Assembly (NCBI GenBank): GCA_030463445.1
Contig: JAQGFW010024718.1
Location: 1 to 25,541 of the forward strand
DNA length: 25,541 bases
Reading direction: 5' to 3'
From: Euplotes aediculatus
Taxonomy: Eukaryota; Ciliophora; Spirotrichea; Euplotida; Euplotidae
Part shown: positions 1 to 13,200 of the stretch, one piece after another
Layout of the letters: each line of letters starts with the position of its first letter
Numbering within the stretch: position 1 is the first letter of the stretch
Translations under genes and position numbers: made by a program
Notes under the pieces: model-generated
What the model was told of the DNA's origin: nothing
Databases searched by the model: none
The model's input: the letters and a program-made list of their open reading frames with translations, nothing else

Positions 1-28
1 CCCCAAAACCCCAAAACCCCAAAACCCC
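1..28. repeat. Left telomere, (C4A4)3C4
   Basis: Three and a half perfect C4A4 repeats start the sequence and stop abruptly at base 28, where AT-rich unique sequence begins. C4A4/G4T4 is the spirotrich telomere repeat. A 28-bp duplex tract is the length known from Euplotes macronuclear chromosomes, against 20 bp in Oxytricha and Stylonychia. It marks a true chromosome end. Confidence 0.98.
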
Positions 29-2775
29 AGAAGAGTTTATATGAATTGGATATTTGCATCTAATAATTAACAAATAATTATATCATAACGATTTGAATGA
101 TAAATAATATTATACAATCAAATCAATTCAATAATCCTGCTTTAAAATATAGCTCTAAAACATTTGATTAATAAAGATTGTTGTTCTTTTTCAATTATAA
201 TGGAAATTAGTTGAATGAGTATAAGTGTTATGCTGTATCTTATATTTTTATAATTAGGTCAGTCTCGAAACTAAATCAATTCGGATAGTTTTAGTTACAT
301 ATGAAGGTATTACTATATTAAAACTTATTATTTTAAAAGTCTTCTATGTTTTAAACTTGACTGAATTTAGTTGACATATTTTTGGTAAATTAATTTATGT
401 TAGCTTTAGGTTTTCAGTAATTATAAATCGAGAGTTGATGACTCCAACATCAATACTTTCTATTTAGTTGGATTTCATGTCTCCTATATTTAAGGCAGAG
501 CATTAAGTAAATAATAAGTGTATTTAGAATCAAACAGTTCGTCTCATAATCCAGTTCTGCGTCTTTGATATCATGAAGTTTATAATTTCAACTGGACTTA
601 AGACAAGAATTGATATTAAGTTTGAGGCAGAGAAGTTCATGCACGTATTAGTACATAGTTAATCAAGGTTTCAAAAAGATATGAAAGTTATTATTTCTAA
701 TATCTAAATTTAAGTCCAAATATACTTGTTTTAAACCTAATTTGGGTGATTGAAACATCATAGTTAATTTAATCAAAACTTAAATTAATTAAAGTTTAGA
801 TAGCAAATCTGTATATTATGCAAAAAAGAGTGGGTTCTTATTATCTTATCTTGGTCTTTGAATATTTTCATCTAGGTAAATAGCCAATCTGGCTTATCTT
901 TGTTAATATACAAATTCAACTTGATGCTATAATTTGGGAGCATATTTTGAAAGACTATAAATCAGACGAAGACATCCAATTTTTGAGTTTGCATTATCTT
1001 TAAAGTTAGTGGATTCATTGAACTCAACATTTACCATTTCTAAATCAAATTATCAATGCTGTATTTAAACAGACTATAACTTTAGGTATCTCTATGAATC
1101 TAAGGGAAAACTACTTTAAATCAACCATAATATTTGAATCAACTTAACAATTAAAATGTTTCCCCGGCAGAAAAATACGCAAAAATGAAATTTTAAATTA
1201 TGAATAAATTGAGTGTTTCTCTGACTTATTGTTAGATTACTAACCGAAGTAATACATATACTCTTAATTATGCTTCAAATAAATTGAGTATAGGAGCATA
1301 TTAAATCTGTTTTAGGTTTCCTGTTGGAAGACATTTGACTTACTCAAATTTAGTTTTAAGTAGGTTTGCCAATCAACCCTTGCTTCAAAAGTTTAATCTT
1401 TAATTGGTAATGATGCAAATGAGACCTTTATTGTGGTTGGCCTAAAATAACTTCATAATTTGAACTTAGCAATTAAAGGTTTAAAGAATCATGATTATTT
1501 ATAATTTCCTGGTTGAGGATCTGACTTGTATTTAAACTACGACGAATAGTTTAACAAAGTTAGAAGCAATCAGCTATTTATCAATTATGCATATGTTTAA
1601 AACTGATTGAATTTGGCTTTGACTTTAAATAATTTAAGAATTTATAAAGATTATTTAATATCCATATATAGAATCATAATGTATTTATTCTAAAGCTTAT
1701 ATGCATAGATACATTTTTAAATTAAATTAATTAAGATATATTAATGTTATGTTAATAGATAATAAGAAGTTCACTTAGCTATCAAACAAAGGACTCTTAA
1801 TTAGCATTGATAATGATTGATTGAAACAAAAGATATTAAAATGTAAAAATTATAATAGTATCCTAAAATAAAAACTGCAAAATTGTAAGTACAAATTGCT
1901 TTAGTGAATTTGAATTTATTTTTATTTATCGTTTATTGATATTGATTTATAATAGCGTGATTATATTATTTATGAATTTGTTTCATGTTAAATATATTTA
2001 AATTTAAATGATGCATATTTCGATAGGGATATTATTAAATCATTTTGTCTGGTTGCTTGTTATTCAAAGGAATATTATAATTGAATTGAGATTTGAGCCT
2101 AAAGAATGTAATGAAATTTAAAAAGAAGACAATTAACAAAACTTGGTAATTAATTAAATTATTTCAATAAATATAAATAAACTTTATTAATAAAATATGA
2201 TGCTTTATTTTCATTTATAAGAAAAATCAAATACTTAATTAAAATGTGTACAAGTAATTAAAAATATTATTATATTATAGCTTTTTTAAATTACTATTGT
2301 CAACTCTTAATATAATTATTAAAGACAATTATGAGCGCAATTAAGTAAAATACTTCTAAATATAATAACTTAACTTGCTTATAATAAAATTACTTAATAT
2401 TGAAATCTTTATTTTTAATTAACTTTCAAATTTTAAATTTAAATTATACAATCGAGCATATTTGAAGCTTTTATTTTTAATTTATCTTCATCGTCTATTA
2501 CTCCATTTATATACTTTTTAAAACTAACTGCCATTAAATTTAGAAAGTTTTAAATAACCCTTCTTGCCTATAAGAACTGAGGAATTCCTTTTTAGAATTT
2601 GCTTTACCAATTTTTTTAACTTTGCAAGAAATTAAGTTTAACAATGCTGAAACTTACAGAGCATTAGTAACTACAAAATAATAAATAAATGACTATCTTG
2701 AAAATTAAAATAACCACAAGCATAAATCGATCATAATTGGATGGAATTCTTATCAAAATCTTTTAAACCAAGATT
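29..2775. other. Long AT-rich 3' flank of the receptor gene, no supported gene
   Basis: About 2.7 kb between the left telomere and the stop codon of the receptor gene. I found no frame, read with UAA/UAG as stops, longer than chance would give at this base composition, and no RNA gene. A 45-codon plus-strand frame near 523-661 is within chance. A short 3' untranslated region of the receptor must lie next to 2775, but no polyadenylation signal can be singled out in such AT-rich DNA. The length is notable for a chromosome class that usually has flanks of tens to hundreds of bases. Confidence 0.6.
44..53 (+). promoter_or_regulatory. E-Cbs-like chromosome breakage element, left end
   Basis: Reading inward from the telomere, AATTGGATAT occupies bases 16-25 of unique sequence. 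It matches the Euplotes crassus breakage consensus HATTGAAaHH at 8 of 10 positions, with core TTGGA instead of TTGAA. In E. crassus this element is known to lie 17 bp inside the telomere addition site, which is where this core begins. The right end has a matching element at the same distance. Confidence 0.6.
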
Positions 2776-4290
2776 TTACTTGCTTAACAAGTCTTTAATC
2801 TTGTTGAATTGGATATCAAGTTTGGACTCAAGTTTTAAATCCAACTCTTCTTTTAGTTTTTCAATTTTCTCTTCAATTTTCTGTTCAATTTTCTGTTGAT
2901 TTTTCTCAACTCTGTCTTTCAATTCACTGAAATTATCTTTTGAGTTTTTCTCGATTTCATCTTGTTTCGCTGAGATCTCTTGAATGGCTGTGCTAATCGA
3001 AGAGCCACTATTGAAATAACAGGGGAACCACTCAGAGTTGTTGCTTTCGATCATCTTCTTCACGTAGATGTCCGTGGAGTCTTTCAGGTCTCTGAATTCA
3101 GTATTCTTGAGGAAGCCGATGTAGCAAACGTAGTCCCAGCAGTTGTGCAGATACTTTGTGTGGTAGCTGAAGTCTGAGATGTCGTTGTCTAGTTTACCGC
3201 AAACAAAGCATCTGGATCTTTGGTACTCCATGAGTTCGTCTCTCTTGCTCCTTCTTTCTCCGAAGTTATCGATGATGATACCAGAGATGATGTTGACGAG
3301 CATAGTTGGGACTGCAATGAAGAATATCAGATCAAAGAAAAATCTTCCCCAGTTGACTTTGAAAGTGCTGTTTTGCACAATTGCTGGAACTTGAGTTGAT
3401 AGAAATCCTCCTAAGGCATTGTTCTTGTACCATTGGTCCGAAATTGTAATTAGGCAGTTATATACTGAATCACAAGAGTGAGCAATATTTTGAGAGTAAT
3501 CGCCTCTAAACTGGGTAAAAGATAGTGTCGCGTAAATGTAGAGCACTCCCATCGTCAGTAGAAGTGTCCAAGCAATTCTGTATTTTGGCACCCATATAGC
3601 TAAAACAACCTCCATTAGACTATCGACATAGATGATTGCAACAGTGATGCAGAACACAAAGTAGTAAAAATGAATGATTACCCCGAGCACGGCAAATATA
3701 AAGCACGGAATTAAACACCATAAATCTAGACTTTGAAAAATCAGTAGTGTCCATTTACATATTATTACAAGACTATCCCATGCATATTTGGGGATTGCTT
3801 TGTATACTTTTCTTTTTTTGCCATCAGATACTTTATATTTACCCCAGTTTATGCGTAAAATAATTATCAACCTGAGCACTATAATGTAAAAATACCCTAA
3901 TCATATCAAGATGCCAATGCCATAGAAAAGAATATATGTAGCTACTTTTGAATTAAAGATCAGAAGCTCTACTGAGTCATTAGTATCATTTACTTTATAG
4001 CCAAACAATATTATTAGATTGATAATAAAGACTAGCAATTCTAAGATCATCTCCAACCAATTTGCTCTTTTGACTCAATCAGGAAGAGTGTACTTAGAAT
4101 TTTGGACTTTTTCCAATATACTCATTTCTTTGTTAGTTTCGATTGCATACTTCTGTAAGAGTTTTCAAAACACCTTTGGATCGTCGGATTTGAGTTCAGT
4201 CCAAAAATCTGTCTTCTGCTTTTGGGTGAATAATAGAAATCTTGGGGGTATTGCAAAGTATTTTGTCACAACTAAAGCCTGACTTTCTTC
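2776..4290 (-). CDS. ITPR: Receptor exon 17 (last): S1-S6 channel, zinc site, coiled-coil tail
   Basis: The frame runs to TAA at 2776-2778 and contains three in-frame TGA codons (3901, 4075, 4165) but no TAA/TAG. S1 (RANWLEMILELLVFIINL) lies near 4070-4010 and further hydrophobic segments follow. S6 (FDLIFFIAVPTMLVNIISG) is near 3265-3345. The CFVCG...H-x4-H zinc-binding linker, conserved in IP3R, lies near 3143-3212, and the WFP motif follows. The final 70 residues are a Glu/Lys heptad coiled coil, as in the IP3R tetramer tail. The usual GGGVGD selectivity filter is replaced by KNNALGGF (about 3400-3425). The acceptor is uncertain: the phase-0 choices are AAAG before GAA (exon start 4290) or CAG before GCT (start 4278). 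A better-looking acceptor at 4386 is out of phase with the previous exon. Confidence 0.97.
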
Positions 4291-7200
4291 CTTTGTTTGA
4301 TCAGAATTATTCACTTGGAAGTTTAAGAATGGGTCATGTTTTGATGGATCTTCTAAGAAGTTATTTGGTATTAAATCAAAAAATCCTCAATTTAATAAAA
4401 AAAATTTAAAAGATTAAATTATAATAAGTTTGAAAATGAATGACGATCCTCTCATTTTCAGCTTATAATAAAATTTGAAACTAATTGATAAAATAATTTT
4501 TTTCTCTCTATTTTTGAAATATCTACATATCTAAACTTAAGTTTAATTAATTTTAAATTGAAGAGTTTATAAATTTTGAAGCTTATAAATAGCTATAAAA
4601 TGTTAAATTTTTACCTGATGAATTTTTCCTTAATTGTTCGTACTTTATATCATCTAAATGATAAATGATAGAAACTATTAGTAAAATTTCATGAGTTAAA
4701 TTAATCATTCAATTTAAAAACTGATAAAAGTATTTTATTAATAAACATAAACAATACTTTTATTAATAAAATCGACCCAAAAATCAAATGTTAATAAGAA
4801 TGATGCTAGTTTCATCTAAAGTAACCACGATGAATTAAATTTTGGATTAAAAATGTTTATTTGATTATAAATATTAAAATTATTTAAAAGAAATAAGACA
4901 AATCTGATATTATAAAATTCTATTGATCATAGAATTTCAGAACGTTTTTGCCTCCAAATAATTTAATTTAGTTGAATCAATATACCATACATAGTTATTT
5001 AATAAGTTGCTATGTTCATTAATATTTATCAGCAAGAATGAAAGATAAACTGACAATAAAAATTGACTCCTAATAATCTTTTAATCTCAATTGACACTTA
5101 ACTATTTTTCAATATCCATATCTCCATTTTTAATAGAAAATCAAGAATTAAAATCAATTTAAAATTACAACATAATTAAGAATAAAATAATGCTTGTTGA
5201 TAATAATTTTATTATGAAACTTTGTGATTAAACTAGCAAAGAAATATATCGAGGACGACATTTTTGCAACAGATGTTATTTTTCAGATCAGTGTAAACAC
5301 TTTTAGTCCATAACTATAAACTTTCCCTTAAAATAACTCTAACTTGGAACATAAATAATGCAGTCTTAACCTTGGATTAATTAAAAAGTTTTATCTTACC
5401 ACTTCAATATGAGAACTACAACTTTCATAAAACTTCAGTGCATTTGCTTCGAATTCTTCTTTTTTTGAGTATTTATTGTATTCTTTAATTTCGAAATTAG
5501 AATGCTTGCTCTTGAATAAGCTGTACAAACTCATCTTTACGATTTTTGAAGCTTTAGAAAATATGTTTTTGGTATCATAAAGTTGAATAACGTTTTGCTC
5601 CTTTATTCCTTCTTTATCAGAAATCCTTACTTTAAGGAAGTATCAAGAGAATAGCATCTGGATATTAAAATCATCAATATATTTCCTATCTCTTTTATCA
5701 AAGAACTTGTTATGTGTAACACCATTGTTAAAATGAAGCAGTTGAGCATAGCCTATTTTCAGATTTGTGTCTAGTATATCATTTCCAATTGAGTTTAAAA
5801 ATTCGTGTCGATTTTCGTTGTCAATCATTTGATTACAAACCTCTAGTGCGATCAGCTTAAGCTTCAGTATCATTTTGTTGCTGTTAAATACAGGTGCATC
5901 AGAAATACTTTTCGATTCTCCACTAAGTGAGTAGTATTTTTCATTTGAAAACCATCCAAGCTCCATTATTTGCTTGGCAAATTCATGTGTTCGAATGCTC
6001 ATGAAGTAGTCTTTGTTGCTATTGTTCATTTGGTTGTTCAAAGCGTATACTACCTTAAAAGCTTCAGTTCACATTTTCAAAGCAAATTTGTGTATAATAA
6101 AACTTAATCAAACTCTTATTAATGTTACTATGCTTGAAACGATGTTTGTGCTCTTTATTTTATTATGCTGAGCTCTTAGGTAATCCTGAAATTCTTTTCA
6201 GCTGTCACAAAGTATATTTAAGAATTTAATACAATCACGAATCTCGTTATAATCAGAAAGTCTGTCATTTAAATGATCATTTAGATTAAAGTTATTTTTA
6301 TTTTTTATGATTGAATCTGTAAAGTACTGAATAGAGAAAGTAATTTTGTTTATTAGTTTTTCTGTTTTATCGATGTTATAAGTCCATAGCATTATTTTTT
6401 GTCTTGCAAATTTTGCATCAACTTTTAAAATCTCTGCAAGTATTTGATAAACCATGCACTTCATGTATTTGCTAATAAAGTTGAAATCATAGTCATTGTT
6501 AATAATTCAGAACCATGAATCAATTGCTATCTCTGAATTGAACATTCGTTTTATATATTGATTTTCCATTAAAACATCGCTTCTGACTATGAATAAAAGA
6601 ATGTTCATTAAGTATTGATACTGCCTCATATTTTGATAATCCTGGTCTCTCTCTGTTACATATTTAATAGTTTTATGAATAAAGTTTCATATGATGCATA
6701 TTTCTGAGCTAAATACTTTCTTTTCTTCTTTAATTTCTTTCGGGATTGATTTTAAAAGTTCTTCAAAAGCATCAACAATTTTGCACTTTTTTAAAACCAA
6801 TCAATATTTATTGAACAATTGACCTCTAAATTCCTGCTCTGAAGATTTATTATTATCCTTTTTTGATTTATCATCTCTAAATATTAAATTTAAAAACATT
6901 ATTATTAAAAAAATAACGCAAAGGTATGTTAATTGCAAAACTTAATTATCATATGTGTGATAAAACTTACTGATTTGTATTATTAGTCGGATTTATTAAA
7001 AAGGTTTGAGTTGTATCAAATGTATTTACTTCAGTTATTCGTTTTTTATGTTTATGATTGCCCTTTGATTCCTCTCTGCCTTTGTTTTCTTCTACACCTA
7101 AAACTTGGTTAAATTTATTAATAGAAAATTCATTAGATTCACTCAGCATAAAAATATGATTATGTCATCCTTTGGAGCACTGATTATCAATTGAAGTCAA

Positions 7201-10200
7201 TATTGATTATCAAATTCATCGTATTTTTAAATAAATATGCAGATACTATATAATACGACAAAACAATTGATTTATTTAGTGTAATTTCTTTGCTTTATAT
7301 GATACTAATTAATATATTTTCAAAGAAAATATCAAAATAAAATACGAAATGTAGATAAGAATACCACATCATCTAATAAAAATTTTGGCTTTAATAAAGC
7401 AGATTTGAAATCAGATATATATTTAATCTAAAGTGGATTTATTTAATCTGACTAATTAAGCAATTCTAAGTATGATTACTCCATCAAGAGACTGCTTGAG
7501 GAATATAAAATGAATAAAAGAAGGAAAGATCGCATTGATTCCAATGAAAAGTCGATTTAAAAATATAGCAACAACCTAATTGAAGTCAAAAATTTTATCA
7601 GAGAAAGAAGCATAATTGAGTTTCTGGATCAGTATGAAGAAGTATGCAAAGCTGATGAGAGATTAAAAGATTACTAAAATTTTTTACTTTTGAGAGTCGA
7701 TTTCTTGAAGTATCAAAGGAAGTGAAATGTATTGAAAGAGAAGTTCAAGCATTAATATAGGATTGAATATTTGTGAATATAAGGTTCAATGTATTTATAT
7801 CTTTGAAATATCATAAAATTGCTCTTGAAAAAGCAATTGATAGAAAACATTCTGATCTATCAAGAATGTCTGCTAAAAATAGTAAGAGCAAAGAAGAATA
7901 GAGAAAAAGATTGAGCCGATCCAAGACTTTGATAGAATTTTTTTAAAATAATTTTGAGAAATATCTCAATGTATGCATTAAAGCAGACAATAATTTAATT
8001 TTAAATAATACTATAAAATCCAAGTAATATATGATAGAATCGAAGATTTATTGAAATGGAATCTCAAAATAAGTTTTCAGATAGTACGCCTGAATTTTTT
8101 TTTAATTAAAATATTGAATAAAATAAAATTTAAATAAAATTACCTATAGAAATTTTCTTAAAAATTATTAAGAATTTTTAAAAATTTAATAAATTAGAAT
8201 TCTAAGTATTTTTAAATGTTAATAATTTTAATTTATAATTTTATAAGTCAACCAAATTATAATATTGTTAAAATATATAGAGATGCAAAAATAAACATAG
8301 AAATAGCAACCAGTCATAATAATATGGACAGAATGCAAATAAATAGGAATATGTTGTTATCCAATAAGTCTGAAGAGCAAACATAATTAGCTGTAACTGC
8401 AAAGGTACTTACATCAAATGGTTAACTTTCGAGCACATAGAAAAAAGCGGGTCTAAAGATAAAACTTAGAGAAAAAAATTTATTCAGAAATTATAAGAAG
8501 CAAAAAAAATTTTAAAAAAAGTAAAGTGAGAAAGTATAGATAAACCCTTTAAAGCAAATATTGAAGTAAATAAAGAGAAATCTGATCAAATAATAAAACT
8601 GGATGATCAACATTATATTATACTTATTTTTATTTCGAAATCTAGATCGATTTTTTTAAAAATAATTTTTTATTATATATTTTTCTGAATAATATTCAAT
8701 TTTTTGCCAGTAAAAATCAATTTTATTTATTATATGATACAATTTGATACGAGCTTTAATCATTTAATATTTACATCATGAGATAAAGCGGTTCAAATCG
8801 AGTAAACCTGATAAATTGATAAAAACTTTATAGATTTATAAAATTGAGGATTATTTGAAAATAGTAAATGGATCATATTTAATTTGACCTGTTTTTCTTT
8901 ACTCAATCATAAATTCCTGAATGAACAGTTTATCAAAGTGATCATTATAACTTTGACTCTAGTAACAACAAGATTATTATCCAAGGTGTAATATGCACTA
9001 ATCTTTATGATTTTTGAAGATCCATAGCTAGAGAAATGATTTAATTTTATTAATCTTATAATTTTTAATAATGTTTTTTCTTTATTTAAGTTTTATTTAT
9101 AATTTTAGGTTATGTAACAAATATTTTAAAAATATTTTCTAAATGAAATTAGCTAATGAATAGTTCTTGTCAGATCCTTAACTCAATAACTCAAATACTT
9201 AAATTAAATTGCATTTAAATTACTTACTCGCAATAATGTTATTACAAAATTGATCAATTTCTGTATCGATATCAGTTGTGCTGAGAAAGTTAAATATGCT
9301 CCTTGATTTTGGATTGTTAAACATTACTCTTTTATCATATTTTTCTCCAATTTCTTCAAATAAATTATTAAGGTTCTTTAAAGAATTATTTTTATTATAA
9401 TTTGAAATCTCATTTAATAAAACCTCTCCAATGTTCTGTCATACTTTAGAAAATAAATCGATAGTAAATTGTGTTGTCTTGTTTTCATTTAGTCTTTTGA
9501 CACAACTTAAAAAGAATCCAGCATGTAATCTGTTCAGAATTTGATTCCACCATTTAATACAAAACAATTTTTGGCTAAAATACCAGAGTTTAATTCAAAT
9601 ATTTTTGTTATAATCCATTAGAATGCTGAATGTTTTATAAATTTCGATCAGCATTAAATGGATATCTTTGTTTTGTCTTAATTTCTTTAAGTTTGAGTTT
9701 CATCTAATCTTATATAAGAGTTCTCCAAGGATTAACGCAATTCTTGAATCAGCCATCTCATCAATTTTACCGTCTTTAAATGTCTTCATCTTCATCTTTG
9801 TTTTTCTTTTTCATTTGAAGTTTTTGTAATTCTATCATAAAATCTTTAATACAGCTCAAATCTTCAATTTTTCCATTGACTTCACAGTTATGGATTGATA
9901 CGATTACATTTTGAATGATTACCCTCAGACTTTCAAACTCTTGGTCAGCTTCATTACTATCAGGTCCTTCTTGTAAAAGTAAAAGTATATCGACAAGCTC
10001 ATCTGTAAAAAATTCATCGAATGGAATATCAACGTATTTTAAAATAAACAAGACAATAAACTTTTCAATCATATGAGATTCAAGATTTAAAGACTTTAAG
10101 AACTCTGACTCATATTGAACTTTGCTTAATCATAGCTGATTAAAATCGATCTTCTTTACTAATTCTCATATTGCAAGTATTAAATACTTCTGATGAGTCT

Positions 10201-13200
10201 CAAGTATTACATTTCTTTTATTAAACTCATTATCAACAAGTTTTCTGTTGTTTTCAATCACATTCTGATCTAAAAATGCTGCACCTTTGACAAAATCAAA
10301 GGCATTAGGAATAGCATAAACCTCAAAGTTTCCAATTAGTTTTATAAATAAAGTTGGAATAATAATGTTCAGCTGATCTTTATCTTGATCGTTCAGTCTG
10401 CAGTACAAATTAGTGACCAGCATAATTGCTTGAGTTGCAAATCCCAATTGTTCAATATTATCTAAATTAGTGACTGCATTTAGATAATCAAAAACTCCCT
10501 TTTTAATTGGATCAACTTTATCTTGGCTTTCAGCTAAAGATTGAGTGCTTGTCTTAAAGTAGCACGATCGAAGCAGACAGATAACGCCTTCTCAGAAATG
10601 AAAGCATTTTTTATTAAATTTAAGTACTTCAGTAAGAGACTCAATGCTATATTTATGTTTGACTTTATCTAAAATACCTTGCTCTTGAGAGTAGCACATT
10701 GCAGCATCAACAAACATATCTCCAAGCACAAATTTTTTGTCTGAGTTTTTGTCTAATATATTAATTTTGTTGTCAAATGCGGATCAGATAAACTCTTGTA
10801 TAAAAGTGGATTTAAATCATGATTCGTTGGAGTATTCGTATTTATCTTTGTGAGTGATCTTTATATTTAATTTTGAATACTCTTTAGTTAGCTCATCTTC
10901 TTCGTTTTTATCTTTATATTCAGGAAATTTTTTAGCAATAATTTTCCGATGTATATTAATATAAACTTCGGCACAGCTCTTGAGAACGATTGGATCAAAG
11001 TATTTTGGATTTCATTTTTTCAATGTGTTAAATATAAATGTAGATAAATCTGAGTTATTCATCTGCGAACAAATAATGTGCTTAGCATATCTAAAGGTGT
11101 TCAACATTAGTCCTTCAATAATCTGTCTATCGTATTTTCCTTTTTTCAGTTTAATTATATCAACAAATTTATCAACGTTTACATTCATATTTATTAAAAT
11201 GCCAAATCTAGGGTTTACTTTAAAATTGAGATGCTTTTCGATCAAACTTTGATGAAATAGCATTAAGTTTTTATTTTCATTTCAATATTTTGAATGATGC
11301 TTTCGAACGATATTGATATATTTGTTGAGAGATTCGTCAGAGTAGTAGTTGATAGCTAAATAAAATAAATTATTGATTTGTTTATTCTTATCATTATATT
11401 ATCAACAACTTATAAGCATTATAGATAAACTTATTATCTCAAGATTCTTTTGCTCACAAAATTTTTTATAACTTATAATAATAGATTTGATTAAAGATTT
11501 TAAAAATAAATAATAAAATAGTTTTGAATTGATTTAATTAATTTAATATCAACTAAAAATTTGTTTTCAAGTTTCTTCTTAAGTATTTATATTTTTATTT
11601 ATAAAGTCCTTATTTAATTTTATTTTTAATAAATAATATTTTGCTGTTATTTTTTAGGTCAAATAAATATTATTGTTTTAATTTTGAATTTTAATTTATT
11701 TTCTCGTTTGATTAAATGTATGCTTTCATAAATTTTACATTAAAAATACTTAACATTAAATACTCACTCCAATATTTTTAATAACAATCAAAATGTTTAA
11801 TTAGCATTCGATTATTAAACTATTTGAACCTTGAATTAACATAATATCAACCTGCTTTAATTAAAATAATCGAATAAAAGAGATTTATCTCACATTTCAG
11901 AAAAAAGGAATATATACTTTCCTCAAATTCAATAGGTGAACTATGGAGATGCTTTTGGTATCATTTTATGAAGTGTCATTGTTTAGTATCGAATAAGCAT
12001 TTATAATACATCAAAGCAGTTAATTATAAAAAATTCGAGTACCAGATCTGCTAAATCTCATAGTAAATAGCATTCTTACGTTTGCAATAAGAAACTAAAA
12101 ATTGTAACTATCTTCTAAACTTTAAACAAAAAGATAAGGTTGAGACCTAACATTGATATTCAATCTGAATAGGTTTTCACGTTTATCTAAAATAATTAAT
12201 CTACTTATCTCAAAAGCTTTGCAGTATTCATTTGAGCTGTAACCAGATAAAGAAAAATGGTGTGTCACGAAGCAAAGGCTTAAAGTTAAAGTAGCTAAAG
12301 AATTTACTGAAATGTTAAGGCCATTTGAGACGCTATTAAGTAGGAGACAGCATATTATTTTGCAAATGAAGAAAACAATAAATTCTGTATCTTACTGGGT
12401 CTTTCCAGAAAGAAAAAACATCGTGAATTAGTAGAGGATAAGGACTCCATCTGCTCTAATGAGCTCAAAGAAGAACGAAGGATACAACAAAACTAATTGA
12501 AGATTTGATATATCTAATGAGCTCAAAGAAGAACGAAGGATACAGCAAAACTAATTGAAGATTTGATATATCAAATGGAGAAATATGAAAATAAAGACCT
12601 TAAAAATTTTAATGATCAAGTAAACCTGGAAAACAGTATGACATGGGCAGTATTGATGATAAGGGAAATAATTTGAAGCTCAATCTTAATGATTAGGATT
12701 ATATAAGATATTACAAAGGTATTTATTATAAAAAGACAAAATGGTTTTAATTAAGGAAATATTTAGTATGTTACTTTTTTATTTGAAGAAGAAGCAGTAA
12801 TACTCATTTGATCTCCATTTTGTTTTTATTTAAAGTCAAATCTAGATTTTTTTAACAGAGCTAGATAAATTTTTGAAAAATATCAGAATTTCGGTGACAT
12901 TTTTATTTTAAGAAACATTAAGTTAATTATTAAATTGCTCATCATTTGTTTGAAATTGTCAAATGAAAATGGGATATTTTAAATGATTAGATTTTTTAAT
13001 AATCTTGAATTAGTTAATATTTTCTAAAAATAAAATTTAAAATTTAAATTAAAAATGCACAGATTAAAACAGATAAATAATATCCTTTTTGAATTGACTC
13101 ATTACTGGAGTTTCTGCATTTTTCTAAAATGTAGGACAACTCAGTTGCAAAATGAAATCTTCATTTATCTCAAGTTTTACATTTACTGTCTGAGGATTTA

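Noticed and set aside
151-1700. Plus-strand reading with UAA and UAG as Gln gives long protein-like translations here and in many introns, suggesting a second genetic code.
   Set aside because: Reading through all three stops makes any AT-rich DNA look open. The observed density of stops (about 7 per 100 codons) equals chance at this base composition, and the conserved receptor exons use only CAA/CAG for Gln.
2980-3394. Two plus-strand ORFs of 65 and 71 codons.
   Set aside because: Antisense shadows of the conserved pore and zinc-site exon.
4019-4282. 87-codon plus-strand ORF.
   Set aside because: Antisense of the S1 region of the last receptor exon, which has clear homology on the minus strand.
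2776-4290. Ryanodine receptor or TRP/polycystin channel.
   Set aside because: The CFVCG...H-x4-H linker and WFP motif fit IP3R/RyR and exclude TRP. The total of about 2,500 codons and the ALKFYESCSSHIEV block favour IP3R over the about 5,000-residue RyR.
10980-11252. 90-codon plus-strand ORF.
   Set aside because: Antisense of receptor exon 14, whose minus-strand frame is open for more than 500 codons.
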